DNA of 64,000 bases from Clostridium_AD sp036569345 (GCF_036569345.1 NZ_DATCQT010000185.1:21407-85406), one strand, 5' to 3'; positions 53,410 through 63,157 are shown, counted from the first letter of the stretch. Program-made: numbers and translations. The notes: generated by a model from the letters alone, not told the origin.

Positions 53410-54873
53410 CTAAAATTGCTCCTTTATTATATCTGAAATAACTTCTCGTTCATCAAAATGTATTGTTTTATCTTTTAATATTTGATAGTCCTCATGACCT
53501 TTTCCTGCGATAACAATTACATCATCATGTTTTGCAATTTCAATTGCTCGTTTTATAGCCTCTCGTCTGTTCTCTATAATTTCAAAATTATGTTTTTCAA
53601 TACCGGATACTACATCATTAATTATTAACATTGGATCTTCTGTTCTTGGATTGTCTGAGGTTATTAATGAAATATCACTTAGGTTCGTTCCAATTTTGCC
53701 CATTATGGCTCTTTTGGTTTTATCTCTATCTCCACCGCAACCAAAAACACATATAAGTCTACCTTTTGTAAATTCTCTTACAGTTTCAAGTATATTCTCT
53801 AAGCCATCAGGGGTATGAGCATAATCTAAAATTATTTCAAATCCCAAGTCAAAATCATTTTTAACAAGTTCACATCGCCCAGGCACTTGCACATTTTGTA
53901 AAGCTAATTTAATTGACTCTAGGTCTACCCCCTGATTTAAGCAAACAGCTATAGATCCAAGAGCATTATATACATTGTAATTTCCTGGTATGCTTAGCTC
54001 TATTTCAGAGGAGTTATTCTTGTACTTCAAAGTAAATTTACTGCCCCTTGAGTGCATTTTTATATCAGTGGCCATAATATCTGCTTTGCTATTTAATCCA
54101 TAACTTAATTTACTTCGTGTAATTAAACTATTACTTGTAATAGAGTTATAGGCTTTTGCACCGTATAAATCATCAATGTTAATTATAGAATTTTTACTAT
54201 ACTCAAATAGCTTTAATTTTGCATTAAAATAATTTTCAAAAGTTTTATGGAAATCTAAATGGTCTTGAGTTAAATTTGTAAAAATACTATCGTTAAACTC
54301 TATACCGTACACTCTGTCTAAACTTAAAGAGTGAGAAGAAACCTCCATAACACAATAACTTACTCCACAATCTAACATTTCCTTAAAAAGCTCATGAAGC
54401 TCCAGTGATTCTGGTGTAGTTCTCTCTGAATGAATTTTTTTTACTCCAATGTAATTTGCTATAGTTCCAATAAGACCTACTTTATAACCTTGCTGCTCCA
54501 AAATAGCTTTAATCATAAAAGCAGATGTTGTTTTTCCATTGGTACCAGTAACCCCTATCATTTTCATGCTACGACTTGGGTTTCCATAGTAATTAGCTGC
54601 ACTTATAGCCAATGCCTTTCTACAATCCTTTGTCCTAATCACCGTAATTTTCGAATTTTTTTCTATATTTTTCTGACATACTACTGCAACAGCTCCATTG
54701 TTAATCGCATTTTGTATATACTTATGACCATCAACATTATATCCTTCAATGCAGAAAAACAAATCTCCTTGTTCAATTTTTCTTGAATCATATTGAATTT
54801 TCTTTATATCTATATCAATATTCCCGTTTATTAAATTAAAATCAATATTCTCCATGATCTTTTTTAAATTCAT
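53410..54873 (-). CDS. murE: UDP-MurNAc-L-Ala-D-Glu:meso-DAP ligase MurE
   Basis: MurE adds the third amino acid. The ATP loop GVTGTNGKTTSAFMIKAIL, and the DNPRTED motif indicating meso-diaminopimelate rather than lysine, are both visible. The N-terminal VDGHKYIQNAINNGAVAVVCQ domain is intact. It fits with dapF in the same window. 487 residues. It sits between the PASTA-PBP and murF. Confidence 0.95.
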   Translation of the reverse strand: MNLKKIMENIDFNLINGNIDIDIKKIQYDSRKIEQGDLFFCIEGYNVDGHKYIQNAINNGAVAVVCQKNIEKNSKITVIRTKDCRKALAISAANYYGNPSRSMKMIGVTGTNGKTTSAFMIKAILEQQGYKVGLIGTIANYIGVKKIHSERTTPESLELHELFKEMLDCGVSYCVMEVSSHSLSLDRVYGIEFNDSIFTNLTQDHLDFHKTFENYFNAKLKLFEYSKNSIINIDDLYGAKAYNSITSNSLITRSKLSYGLNSKADIMATDIKMHSRGSKFTLKYKNNSSEIELSIPGNYNVYNALGSIAVCLNQGVDLESIKLALQNVQVPGRCELVKNDFDLGFEIILDYAHTPDGLENILETVREFTKGRLICVFGCGGDRDKTKRAIMGKIGTNLSDISLITSDNPRTEDPMLIINDVVSGIEKHNFEIIENRREAIKRAIEIAKHDDVIVIAGKGHEDYQILKDKTIHFDEREVISDIIKEQF

Positions 54874-55074
54874 ATTAACACTCCCTTAAATCATCACATA
54901 AATTACGTTTACACATATTATATGTTTATACTAAAGTATGGTTACAATAAATGTATTTTTACAAAATTAATTTTCTTTTTATTACTTTTTATTACTAACC
55001 TCTTTTGAAAATAGTATACAAGATAAAGCTGATTTTGTAAAAAAATTTACTAAGAAAAACTCTATACATTATAA

Positions 55075-55110
55075 ATCCGACAGTTCAGAAATGCTGAGTC
55101 CTGTCGGTTT
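55075..55110 (-). terminator. Hairpin downstream of the PBP gene
   Basis: CCGACAG (55077-55083) pairs with CTGTCGG (55101-55107), with TCAG/CTGA inside. There is only a weak T-run on the minus strand. The 295 bases between murE and the PBP gene otherwise hold an AT-rich promoter region. Confidence 0.5.
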
Positions 55111-55168
55111 ATATTTTAAAGTAATCATAATAATTATACACTATATATGATGTATAAACTATATACAC

Positions 55169-57358
55169 CTAATCAGCAGTATAATCTAAATTCACTGTAA
55201 TTATAGTTCCTTTTTTAACTTCTTTTCCTTCTATGCTTTGTGTTGCTGCTATTCCATTGCCAACAAACTTAACTTTTAGACCTAGACTATTTAAAAGTGC
55301 ACTAGTTGCTTGCGTGCTATTTCCTACAATATTGGGCACCATGACCATATTACTGTCTGTGTTTACTGTCCCAGTATGCAAAATAATTTCAGCTCCTTCT
55401 TTAACTGTATATCCAGGTTTAGGAGTCATATCAGTAATGACATCTCCCTCTGAACTCAATTTCATTTTCAGATTATTATCTTTTAATAATTTTTCTGCAT
55501 CTGATTTTTTAAGGCCTCTTACTTCAGGCACAATAACATCTTTTAGTAAGCTTTTACCAATTTCCTCACTAGAAGCATCAGATTTAATTGATAAGTAATT
55601 AAAAATATCATTGAAAAGTTGTTTTGCGACTACAGTTGCAATCTGCCCACCATAATAATTAGATGGATCTGGTTCATCTATATTAATTAGAATGGATATT
55701 TGGGGATCATTTGCGGGTGCCATACCTGCAAAAGACGAAACATATTTTTGTGGTGCATAAACACCATTTATAACCTTTTGAGCAGTCCCTGTTTTTCCAG
55801 CAATATGGTATCCTGCAATAAACGCTTTTTTACCACCACCACTTTCTATAACCTGTTCAAGGTAACTCCGCAGTTGTTTTGCAGTTGCCGCATCTTCTAT
55901 TGTTCTTTCATTATAATTTGAAAATGTTTGTAGCACCTGCTTATTATTCAAATCATCGTAACCTACTATCTCTTTCATAACATGAGGCGTTATAAGTTTA
56001 CCACCATTTGCTATTGCATTAAAAGCTGTTAAATACTGTATACAAGATAGTGTATTACTTTGACCAAAGGATGTTGTTGCTACATCAACAGCAGTCATAT
56101 CTTTAGTTTTTCTAATTATTCCCAGTGCTTCTCCAGGCAAATCAATACCAGTTTTTTTACCAAATCCAAATAAAGCAATATACTTATTTAATTTTTCAGG
56201 ACCCAATCTTCTGCCCAGTTCCATAAATCCAACATTACAAGAATTTTTTAAAATATCTACAAAACTTTCCGTTCCATGTCCTGTGGTTTTCCAACACTTT
56301 ATTGTTCTACCACCAACTACAGTGCTACCATTACAAACAAATACATCTTTATCTGTAACTAATTTCTCTTCCATTGCCGCTGTAGCTGTTACCACTTTAA
56401 AAATTGATCCTGGCTCGAAGGTATCACTTACTGCTCTGTTTCTCCACGCCTTTTGATTTTCGTCAAAAGTTTTAGTAAGGTCCCACGGGTCATTGGGATT
56501 ATAATCTGGTTTATTAACCATTCCTAGTATTTCTCCATTTTTAGGATTCATTGCAATTATACTAACGGCAGCTGCTTTATTATCAATCATAGCTTGCGCC
56601 GCTGCTTTTTCGCAAAAATACTGAATCATCTCATCTATAGTAAGAACTACGTCTTTTCCCTCTACAGGTTTTGTATAATCAGATATTGTATAAGGCAATT
56701 CTTCACTTTTTCTGTCTGTTTCAGAAATTTTCATTCCTGGAATGCCTGTTAAATATTTATTATAATATAGTTCAACGCCTGTTAAACCATTCCCATCAGA
56801 GTTTGTGTGTCCTAGAACATTAGCTAAAAAATTATTATTAGGATAATATCTTTTGGTATCACCAGTAATAACAATTCCACGAAGATTATATTTTTTTGAA
56901 AAGTCATTTACTTTATCGGTTACGTCCTTTTCTACCCTTCTCTTTAAAATGGCTGCCCCAATAGCTTTGCCCTTTGAACCTGTCTTAGTTAAAATAGCTA
57001 AAACATCTTTAGATTCCATTCCAAGTATTGTAGCAAGTCCTGGCGCAATATCTTTCATAGTTAACTTACTTTTTTTAGTAGTTTCACGTAATGAATTAAG
57101 ATCTAAGTCTACTCTAAAAACATTTGCACTTACAGCTAACTCATTTCCGTTTCTGTCTAAAATTCGTCCCCTCTTTGCCGCAATACGAACGTCACTTGTC
57201 CACTGCAGAACTGCTCTTTCTTTATAATCTGAACCTTTAACTATCATTACATAGCTGAGCCTTGTAACTAATAGTAAAAACAAAAGAAAAAGTATGAAAA
57301 AGACAACTAACATTCTACGTTTAACGAATACCTTGTCTCTATACTCTTCTCTTGCCAA
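55169..57358 (-). CDS. PASTA-domain penicillin-binding protein (SpoVD/FtsI-type transpeptidase)
   Basis: This 729-residue class B PBP has an N-terminal membrane helix (MLVVFFILFLLFLLLVTRL), a dimerisation domain, and the transpeptidase domain with FEPGSIFK (Ser active site), SCN and AGKTGTAQK motifs. At the C-terminus there are two PASTA domains (from VIVPEVRGLKK and MVMVPNIVGNST). Bacillus has separate pbpB and spoVD here; only one gene is present in this window, so one protein may serve both or the partner lies elsewhere. Start TTG at 57358 behind AAGGGGGAAACAAT. Confidence 0.9.
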   Translation of the reverse strand: MAREEYRDKVFVKRRMLVVFFILFLLFLLLVTRLSYVMIVKGSDYKERAVLQWTSDVRIAAKRGRILDRNGNELAVSANVFRVDLDLNSLRETTKKSKLTMKDIAPGLATILGMESKDVLAILTKTGSKGKAIGAAILKRRVEKDVTDKVNDFSKKYNLRGIVITGDTKRYYPNNNFLANVLGHTNSDGNGLTGVELYYNKYLTGIPGMKISETDRKSEELPYTISDYTKPVEGKDVVLTIDEMIQYFCEKAAAQAMIDNKAAAVSIIAMNPKNGEILGMVNKPDYNPNDPWDLTKTFDENQKAWRNRAVSDTFEPGSIFKVVTATAAMEEKLVTDKDVFVCNGSTVVGGRTIKCWKTTGHGTESFVDILKNSCNVGFMELGRRLGPEKLNKYIALFGFGKKTGIDLPGEALGIIRKTKDMTAVDVATTSFGQSNTLSCIQYLTAFNAIANGGKLITPHVMKEIVGYDDLNNKQVLQTFSNYNERTIEDAATAKQLRSYLEQVIESGGGKKAFIAGYHIAGKTGTAQKVINGVYAPQKYVSSFAGMAPANDPQISILINIDEPDPSNYYGGQIATVVAKQLFNDIFNYLSIKSDASSEEIGKSLLKDVIVPEVRGLKKSDAEKLLKDNNLKMKLSSEGDVITDMTPKPGYTVKEGAEIILHTGTVNTDSNMVMVPNIVGNSTQATSALLNSLGLKVKFVGNGIAATQSIEGKEVKKGTIITVNLDYTAD

Positions 57359-57422
57359 ATTGTTTCCCCCTTGGTGGAACTCTCAATTGATGGCAATTAT
57401 GTAGTTACTTACTTCTTGCCAT

Positions 57423-57908
57423 CTAAAATATAATATTTTTTATTGTATTTACTACATCGTTTTTTATTCTGACATCTGAATTCCCAGGTGTTTCTAAGTT
57501 GTTTTTACTTAAATCTAAGTATTGTATTTCACTAATCCTTGGTTTAACCATATGAAGTTTCTCCGTAGCTGTTTTCTCCACATAACTTATATTTCTGAAT
57601 TTGATTAATTCTACTTGATACGCGTCATTTTCTTTAGTCAATACATCTATGCTAGCTCTAGCTTTAGTACTAGCGTCTTGATAATGATAAATCATAGAAT
57701 ACCTTGCTACAATAATAATTCCAATAACCAAAGTCAAAAAAATATTTATCATAACGCCTTTTTTCTTTTTGATATCCTTTTGTTTTTTATTTTGATTAAC
57801 TCGCTTTCGTGATTCTTCTAAATCTTCATATTTGTGTTTTTTAAGTGGTTCATATGGTGCTAAAACTGTATTTCCATCAACTCGAAACTTGTTTTTTTCT
57901 ACTATCAC
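57423..57908 (-). CDS. ftsL: FtsL-like cell division protein
   Basis: This small membrane protein has a basic, Lys-rich cytoplasmic part (DLEESRKRVNQNKKQKDIKKKKG), one membrane helix (VMINIFLTLVIGIIIVARYSMIYHY) and a short coiled coil (DASTKARASIDVLTKENDAYQVELI), the shape of FtsL. A GTG at 57908 with GGGGTGA upstream is the likely start. A GTG at 57926 is also possible. It lies between rsmH and the PBP gene, the standard place for ftsL. Confidence 0.75.
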   Translation of the reverse strand: MIVEKNKFRVDGNTVLAPYEPLKKHKYEDLEESRKRVNQNKKQKDIKKKKGVMINIFLTLVIGIIIVARYSMIYHYQDASTKARASIDVLTKENDAYQVELIKFRNISYVEKTATEKLHMVKPRISEIQYLDLSKNNLETPGNSDVRIKNDVVNTIKNIIF

Positions 57909-57935
57909 TTTATTCACCCCATCCACAATTTAGAA

Positions 57936-58868
57936 CTAAATCTTTTCTGCTACCCTTAGTTTTGCACTTCTACTTCTTGAATTCATTTCTATTTCTTCCT
58001 CTGTTGCTCTTATAGGTTTTCTACTTATAAGTTTTACGATTGGTGTTTTACCACACACACACATAGGTAACTCTTTTGGACATTTGCATGGATCTTCTAA
58101 GCTTTTAAATTTAACTTTGACAATTCTATCTTCAAGTGACTGGAATGTAATAATCGCCATTCTTCCACCACTTTTAAGTCTATGTATTCCATCTTCTATT
58201 GCTTTGTCGAGTATTTTCAATTCTCCGTTAACTTCAATTCTTATCCCCTGGAATGTTCTTTTAGCTGGATGCCCACCGTCCCTCTTAAACTTTGCTGGAA
58301 TAGCTGCATCTATAACATTCACTAATTGTAGCGTTGTTGTAATCGGTTCCAACTTTCTTCTATCAACTATAAAATTAGCAATTCTTTTAGAGAACTTTTC
58401 TTCTCCATAATTTCTTAGAACATCTGCTATTTGCTGCTCATCATAGTTATTCACCACGTCAAACGCCGTAATTCCTTTACTTCTATCCATTCTCATATCA
58501 AGTGCTGCATCCCTCATGTAACTAAATCCACGTTCTGCATTATCTAGTTGATAAGAGGAGACCCCTAAATCCATAAAAATACCATCTACTTTTTCTATAT
58601 TAAGTTTGTCGAGTATCGCATCAATATTATAAAAATTATCATGTACATAAGTAACATTGCTATATTCTTTAATTTTTTCCTTAGCGGCTTTTAATGCATC
58701 TGCGTCTTGGTCTATTCCAATAAGCCTACCTTTTGAAGATAGTCTTTTTAAAATTTCTAAAGAATGACCTGCTCCTCCTAGTGTACAATCGACATAAATT
58801 CCATCTTCTTTTATATCTAGTGCGTCAAGGCACTCATTTAATAAAACTGATATATGCTTAAATTCCAT
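57936..58868 (-). CDS. rsmH: 16S rRNA m4C1402 methyltransferase RsmH
   Basis: RsmH N4-methylates C1402 of 16S rRNA. The SAM motif is YVDCTLGGAGHSLEIL. The family motif KVDGIFMDLGVSSYQLDNAERGFSYMRDAALDMRMD and the C-terminal PIVKLISRKPIRATEEEIEMNSRSRSAKLRVAEKI are clear. Length 310. It follows mraZ, the first genes of the dcw cluster. ATG after AGAAGGAGATAAAAA. Confidence 0.97.
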   Translation of the reverse strand: MEFKHISVLLNECLDALDIKEDGIYVDCTLGGAGHSLEILKRLSSKGRLIGIDQDADALKAAKEKIKEYSNVTYVHDNFYNIDAILDKLNIEKVDGIFMDLGVSSYQLDNAERGFSYMRDAALDMRMDRSKGITAFDVVNNYDEQQIADVLRNYGEEKFSKRIANFIVDRRKLEPITTTLQLVNVIDAAIPAKFKRDGGHPAKRTFQGIRIEVNGELKILDKAIEDGIHRLKSGGRMAIITFQSLEDRIVKVKFKSLEDPCKCPKELPMCVCGKTPIVKLISRKPIRATEEEIEMNSRSRSAKLRVAEKI

Positions 58869-58899
58869 TTTTTATCTCCTTCTATTGTATCTAATAATT

Positions 58900-59328
58900 C
58901 TATAATCCTAATTCATTCATTTTTTCTGCTATCTCATCAAAATCCATATCTGAATCGTTATATTTGTCCCATTTATCCTTAGCCCATATTTCTATTCTTG
59001 TGGATACTCCTATACTTACTATTTCCTTTTTAAGGCCAGCATATTCGCATAAATTTTGTGGTATTAAAGCTCTTCCTTGCTTATCTATTGTTATTTCATT
59101 AGCACCTGAGAAGAAAAACCGTACAAACGATCTGGCATCCTTATTTGTTAATGGAAGTTTTTTTAACTTTTCCTCCATTACTTTCCATTCGTCCATTGTA
59201 TATATGTACAGACATCCATCAAGGCCTTTAGTAATTATTAATTCACTGCCTAATCCATCTCTGAATTTTGTGGGAACAATCATTCTGTTTTTATTATCAA
59301 TGGCATGTTGATATTCACCAATAAACAT
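58900..59328 (-). CDS. mraZ: Transcriptional regulator MraZ
   Basis: MraZ has two SpoVT-AbrB-like swapped hairpin domains that recognise AAAGTGG-type repeats and control the dcw operon. Conserved DxKNRMIVPTKFRD (IDNKNRMIVPTKFRD) and IDKQGRALIPQNLCEYA are visible. 142 residues is right. It is the first gene of the division operon. Four box repeats lie directly upstream, at 59356-59392, plus a fifth overlapping the ribosome site. Confidence 0.96.
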   Translation of the reverse strand: MFIGEYQHAIDNKNRMIVPTKFRDGLGSELIITKGLDGCLYIYTMDEWKVMEEKLKKLPLTNKDARSFVRFFFSGANEITIDKQGRALIPQNLCEYAGLKKEIVSIGVSTRIEIWAKDKWDKYNDSDMDFDEIAEKMNELGL

Positions 59329-59337
59329 TTTATTCCC

Positions 59338-59392
59338 CCACTTTATAAAATTACTCCACTTTAATCCACTTTAAACCATTTTAAACCACTTT
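59338..59392 (-). promoter_or_regulatory. MraZ operator repeats
   Basis: On the minus strand AAAGTGG (or AAAATGG) recurs with the box cores at 59386-59392, 59376-59382, 59366-59372 and 59356-59362, an exact 10-bp spacing, one helical turn. A fifth copy at 59338-59344 overlaps the mraZ ribosome site. This is the type of MraZ-binding array known upstream of dcw operons. Confidence 0.75.
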
Positions 59393-59717
59393 GAAGTAAT
59401 ATTCTATATAAAATTGAAAATTCCTTCTTGTTTTATTGAATTAAATTATTTTTTTAAATTAATTCAATTTATTTTTTGTTTTATTTAAATATATTTACAA
59501 AAAATTTAATTTTAACCATTTTAATATATCAAGTTAAAACAAAACTATAATTTACTTTCTTGAAATGCATTAGTATGTAGAGTATAATTAAAATATCTGA
59601 AAAAAAATTGACAATATTATAATAGACGAGGCTAGCATACTGGCTAGTTATTTTTTTGGGGGATGCCTTATCAAGTAATTAATAATCTTAAGCGTAGGAA
59701 AGGAATGTACATAATAT
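59393..59717. promoter_or_regulatory. mraZ-ychF intergenic region with ychF promoter and leader
   Basis: The 325-base AT-rich region holds a strong ychF promoter on the plus strand: TTGAAA at 59560-59565, 17 bases, TATAAT at 59583-59588. The ychF leader then carries a short stem CTAGC/GCTAG (about 59632-59648) followed by TTATTTTTTT, resembling an attenuator. An AT-rich inverted repeat TGAATTAA/TTAATTCA also lies in the mraZ-proximal part, about 59440-59470. The mraZ -10/-35 is not clear. Confidence 0.55.
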
Positions 59718-60815
59718 ATGAAGTTAGGAATTGTAGGTTTACCAAATGTAGGAAAAAGCACATTATTTAATGCAATTACAAAAGCAGGTGCCGAATCTGC
59801 CAATTATCCCTTTTGTACTATAGAACCAAATGTGGGTGTCGTTAGTGTACCTGACAAAAGATTGGATGTGCTACAGGCTATTTATAGTAGTAAAAAGATA
59901 ATTCATACTGCTATTGAATTTTATGATATCGCTGGTCTCGTAAAGGGAGCAAGCAAAGGAGAAGGTTTAGGGAATAAGTTTTTATCTCACATTAGAGAAG
60001 TTGAGTCTATTGTTCATGTGGTAAGGTGTTTTGAGGATGAAAATATCATACATGTAGATGGAAATGTTGATCCGACCCGTGATATAGATACTATTAATTT
60101 AGAACTTATTTTTTCTGACCTTGACGTATTAGAAAGACGAATGGAAAGATCAGTAAAACTTGTTCGTTCTGGTGACAAAACAGCTAAAATGGAATTTGAA
60201 CTTATGGAAAAACTAAAAGAGCATCTTGAATCTAACCTTCCAGCACGGACACTAGAATTTAACGAAGAGGAAGCAGCTTTTGTAAACACCCTTTTCTTAA
60301 TTACTTCAAAACCCGTACTATACGCTGCAAACATCAGCGAAGATGATCTAATGTCTGGAAATACAGAAAACGATATGGTTAAAAAAGTTAAAGAATTTGC
60401 TTCAAATGAGGATTCAGAAGTAATTGTAGTTTGCGCAAGACTCGAAGAAGAATTATCCTCTCTAGAAGATGATGAGAAAATGGAACTTCTACAAGAATAT
60501 GGTCTTAAAGAGACTGGTCTTGATAAACTAATTCACTCAAGTTATAGACTACTAGGACTCATGAGTTTTCTAACTGCAGGTCCTCAAGAAATAAGAGCTT
60601 GGACTATACACATTGGAACTAAAGCTCCTGCTGCCGCTGGTAAAATCCATTCTGATATAGAAAGAGGTTTTATAAGAGCAGAAATAGTTTCCTATGACAA
60701 GTTAGTTGAATGTGGATCAGAAGCCGCCGCTAAGGAAAAAGGACTATTTAGGCTTGAAGGAAAAGAATATATCATGCACGATGGTGATGTAGTTAACTTC
60801 AGATTTAACGTATAA
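59718..60815 (+). CDS. ychF: Redox-regulated ribosome-binding ATPase YchF
   Basis: YchF is an Obg-like ATPase that binds ribosomes. Walker A is GLPNVGKSTLFNAITKAG, with CTIEPNVG and DIAGLVKGASKGEGLGNKFLSHIREV. The nucleotide-specificity box NISE replaces NKxD of GTPases. The C-terminal TGS domain has EIRAWTIHIGTKAPAAAGKIHSDIERGFIRAEI. Length 365 is standard. It is divergent from mraZ and has its own terminator with the lon-like gene. Confidence 0.97.
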   Translation: MKLGIVGLPNVGKSTLFNAITKAGAESANYPFCTIEPNVGVVSVPDKRLDVLQAIYSSKKIIHTAIEFYDIAGLVKGASKGEGLGNKFLSHIREVESIVHVVRCFEDENIIHVDGNVDPTRDIDTINLELIFSDLDVLERRMERSVKLVRSGDKTAKMEFELMEKLKEHLESNLPARTLEFNEEEAAFVNTLFLITSKPVLYAANISEDDLMSGNTENDMVKKVKEFASNEDSEVIVVCARLEEELSSLEDDEKMELLQEYGLKETGLDKLIHSSYRLLGLMSFLTAGPQEIRAWTIHIGTKAPAAAGKIHSDIERGFIRAEIVSYDKLVECGSEAAAKEKGLFRLEGKEYIMHDGDVVNFRFNV

Positions 60816-60820
60816 AAAAC

Positions 60821-60862
60821 AAAAAGGGCACAGATGCTAAAAAATTAGTATCTGTGCTTTTA
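60821..60862. terminator. Bidirectional terminator between ychF and lon-like gene
   Basis: GCACAGATGCTAA (60828-60840) pairs with TTAGTATCTGTGC (60845-60857) with one G-U. A T-run follows on the plus strand and AAAAAG before the stem serves the other strand. Confidence 0.8.
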
Positions 60863-63157
60863 TTATTTTCTACTACTGTATTTTTTTAGTTCTTTGTTAA
60901 TGGCTACCATTACGGAATCGAAGTTGGTATCAAAATCTCCCATTAGAACACTAATTGCATCATCTATGGAGGTCATAGTATATATATGGAAATTGCCATT
61001 TGCAATTTCTTGTTCAACTTCTTCATTTAAAACCAAGTCATCTGCATTTGACAAAGGTATCAGTACGCCTTTGCCTTCTATTGTGTCAATTGCTTTGCAG
61101 GCTGCAAAGAAACCTTCTATCTTATCATTTACTCCGCCTATAGGTTGAACCTCACCAAATTGATTAACAGAACCAGTTAGTGCGATATTTTGTTTTACAG
61201 GTATTTTACTAAGGGCTGAGAGCATGCATATTATTTCTGCAACTGATGCACTATCACCATCTATCTTCCCATAAATTTGTTCAAAGCTTAAATGAAAATC
61301 CACTGGAAGCCTTGTGAATCCTCCATTAATACTACTTATATATCCCTTTAATATATTAATGGATTTACTATGAATATTACCACTTAAATTGCTTTCTTCT
61401 TGAACATCTATAATATTTCCTGCTCCTTTGTAACAACAACAGGTAATCTTTATAGGTTTACCAAAGCTAAAATATCCCGTATCAATTACTGATAATCCAT
61501 TCACTTGTCCAATTCTACTATTTGTAACCTCAATAAGCATTTTCTTTTCAACATAATTGTTTATTATTTCCTTTTCCATAATATCTTTTGTATACCCTAT
61601 CTCGATTATATCATCTGCACCAATCTCTTCTTTATTTTCCCTATTAACCTTATTGCTAGATAAAATTAATAACTTATTTATTTCATTTTTATCATAATAT
61701 ATTCTTTTCCTACTCTGAGCCTTCCTAGATAGAATCTTCGCTACTTCTCTTAACGCTCCTTTTGTAAGGAACTTAAAATTATTTTCGCTACAAATTTTAT
61801 TTATCTCAAATACCAAAGAACCCTTTAAATCATTGCATATGGTCTGTAGCGAATTGCATTCTGCTTTTATAGTGAAGATTTTTCTAAAGTCTTCATCCAA
61901 ATTATAAAGCAAGTCATACGTCTCATAGTCTCCAATAAGAATTACCTTTGTTTTAATAGGAACCGGCTCTGGTTTTAAACTATTCAAAGACACTATTTCA
62001 TAATGGTTAGCATTACATGAAACATCTACCTCTTCTGTTAATAGTGATTTTTTTAATTGAGAGTAAGCCGTAGGGTTGGCTATTAAACTATTCATTCTAA
62101 TTATCAAACACCCTTCATTCGCTTTTAACATACTTCCACTTTTTATTAATCCTATATCTGTGGAATAAACCCCTTTATGATTTTCATATTCTATATTACC
62201 AATTAAATTTGTTAAATTAGGATCTTGTTCAAAAATAACTTGAGGAACTTGATTTTTACTATTATCTACAATTACATTAACAACATATTTGTATATAATT
62301 TCATTTATTCTTTCCTCGTCATCCTCATAACTTAAAGAGTAATTTTCTATCAGTTTTTTTTCAATATCACAACATACCATATCAAAATAGTTTGTTACAA
62401 CTTCATCTTCTATAAATATATTTTTATATTCTTCTAATAAATCATACATTTCATTTTTATAATATGCTGCCATTATTTGTTTTATTTTATCTAGGTCTCT
62501 TATCTCAACCTCTTTTAGTTCCTCTAATATATCCTTAGCTTTATCTTTCAACATTTTTGCAATATCTAAAATAGTTTCTTTTCTCTCTTTATTTAATGTA
62601 TCATATTCATTTTCAGACATTTCTTTGCCGTCACTTAAAGGTATAAATGTAAATCCACTGCTTGTGGACTTTATATCAAACCCTTTGTCTTTTGCTGTAT
62701 CTATAAGGTTACCGATTAGTTCATTTCTTTTCCTATGAATGCTTTCCTCAATCTCTTCCTTTTCTTTGTTTGTAAAACCATTATAAAACTGAAATGTGTT
62801 TTCTAAATATTCATTTTGCATTTCTTCGATTAACCCTTTTAGCTTATTTCCGCCCCCATTACTTACAAATATAGGTTTAGGAGAATTTTCATCTTCATAT
62901 AGTACATAACAAATATCTTTTGGTTTCTTTTTATTCTCTAAAATTTTATTTACGTATTTCATTATATCTTTAAGAGTTTCTTTTGAAAAATCGTCTATTA
63001 AATAAATATTAAAACCCTCCGTATCTATACTCATGGCAGTCTTAATATTTTCTATTACATCAATATATTGTGGCATAGAATCTAATGTTTCCCTTGAATA
63101 CATATCTTCAATATCAAATTCATATATAATATCCTTTGGAGTTAATTCCCTGTTCAT
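60863..63157 (-). CDS. Lon-like serine protease (LonB/AAA_32 family) with eroded P-loop
   Basis: This 764-residue protein has the C-terminal Lon Ser-Lys dyad protease: GDSASVAEIICMLSAL with the catalytic Ser, and GGVNDKIEGFFAACK with the catalytic Lys. The family normally has an N-terminal Walker A in YNIFVxGPSGTGKT-like form. Here the corresponding stretch reads GFNIYLIDDFSKETL, with no GxxGxGK. A central coiled-coil insertion (about 110-280) and an intact KVILIGDYETYDLLYNLDEDFRKIFT block remain. The ATG follows AAGGAGGAGGAAT. It could be an ATP-independent peptidase or a scaffold. Confidence 0.85.
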   Translation of the reverse strand: MNRELTPKDIIYEFDIEDMYSRETLDSMPQYIDVIENIKTAMSIDTEGFNIYLIDDFSKETLKDIMKYVNKILENKKKPKDICYVLYEDENSPKPIFVSNGGGNKLKGLIEEMQNEYLENTFQFYNGFTNKEKEEIEESIHRKRNELIGNLIDTAKDKGFDIKSTSSGFTFIPLSDGKEMSENEYDTLNKERKETILDIAKMLKDKAKDILEELKEVEIRDLDKIKQIMAAYYKNEMYDLLEEYKNIFIEDEVVTNYFDMVCCDIEKKLIENYSLSYEDDEERINEIIYKYVVNVIVDNSKNQVPQVIFEQDPNLTNLIGNIEYENHKGVYSTDIGLIKSGSMLKANEGCLIIRMNSLIANPTAYSQLKKSLLTEEVDVSCNANHYEIVSLNSLKPEPVPIKTKVILIGDYETYDLLYNLDEDFRKIFTIKAECNSLQTICNDLKGSLVFEINKICSENNFKFLTKGALREVAKILSRKAQSRKRIYYDKNEINKLLILSSNKVNRENKEEIGADDIIEIGYTKDIMEKEIINNYVEKKMLIEVTNSRIGQVNGLSVIDTGYFSFGKPIKITCCCYKGAGNIIDVQEESNLSGNIHSKSINILKGYISSINGGFTRLPVDFHLSFEQIYGKIDGDSASVAEIICMLSALSKIPVKQNIALTGSVNQFGEVQPIGGVNDKIEGFFAACKAIDTIEGKGVLIPLSNADDLVLNEEVEQEIANGNFHIYTMTSIDDAISVLMGDFDTNFDSVMVAINKELKKYSSRK

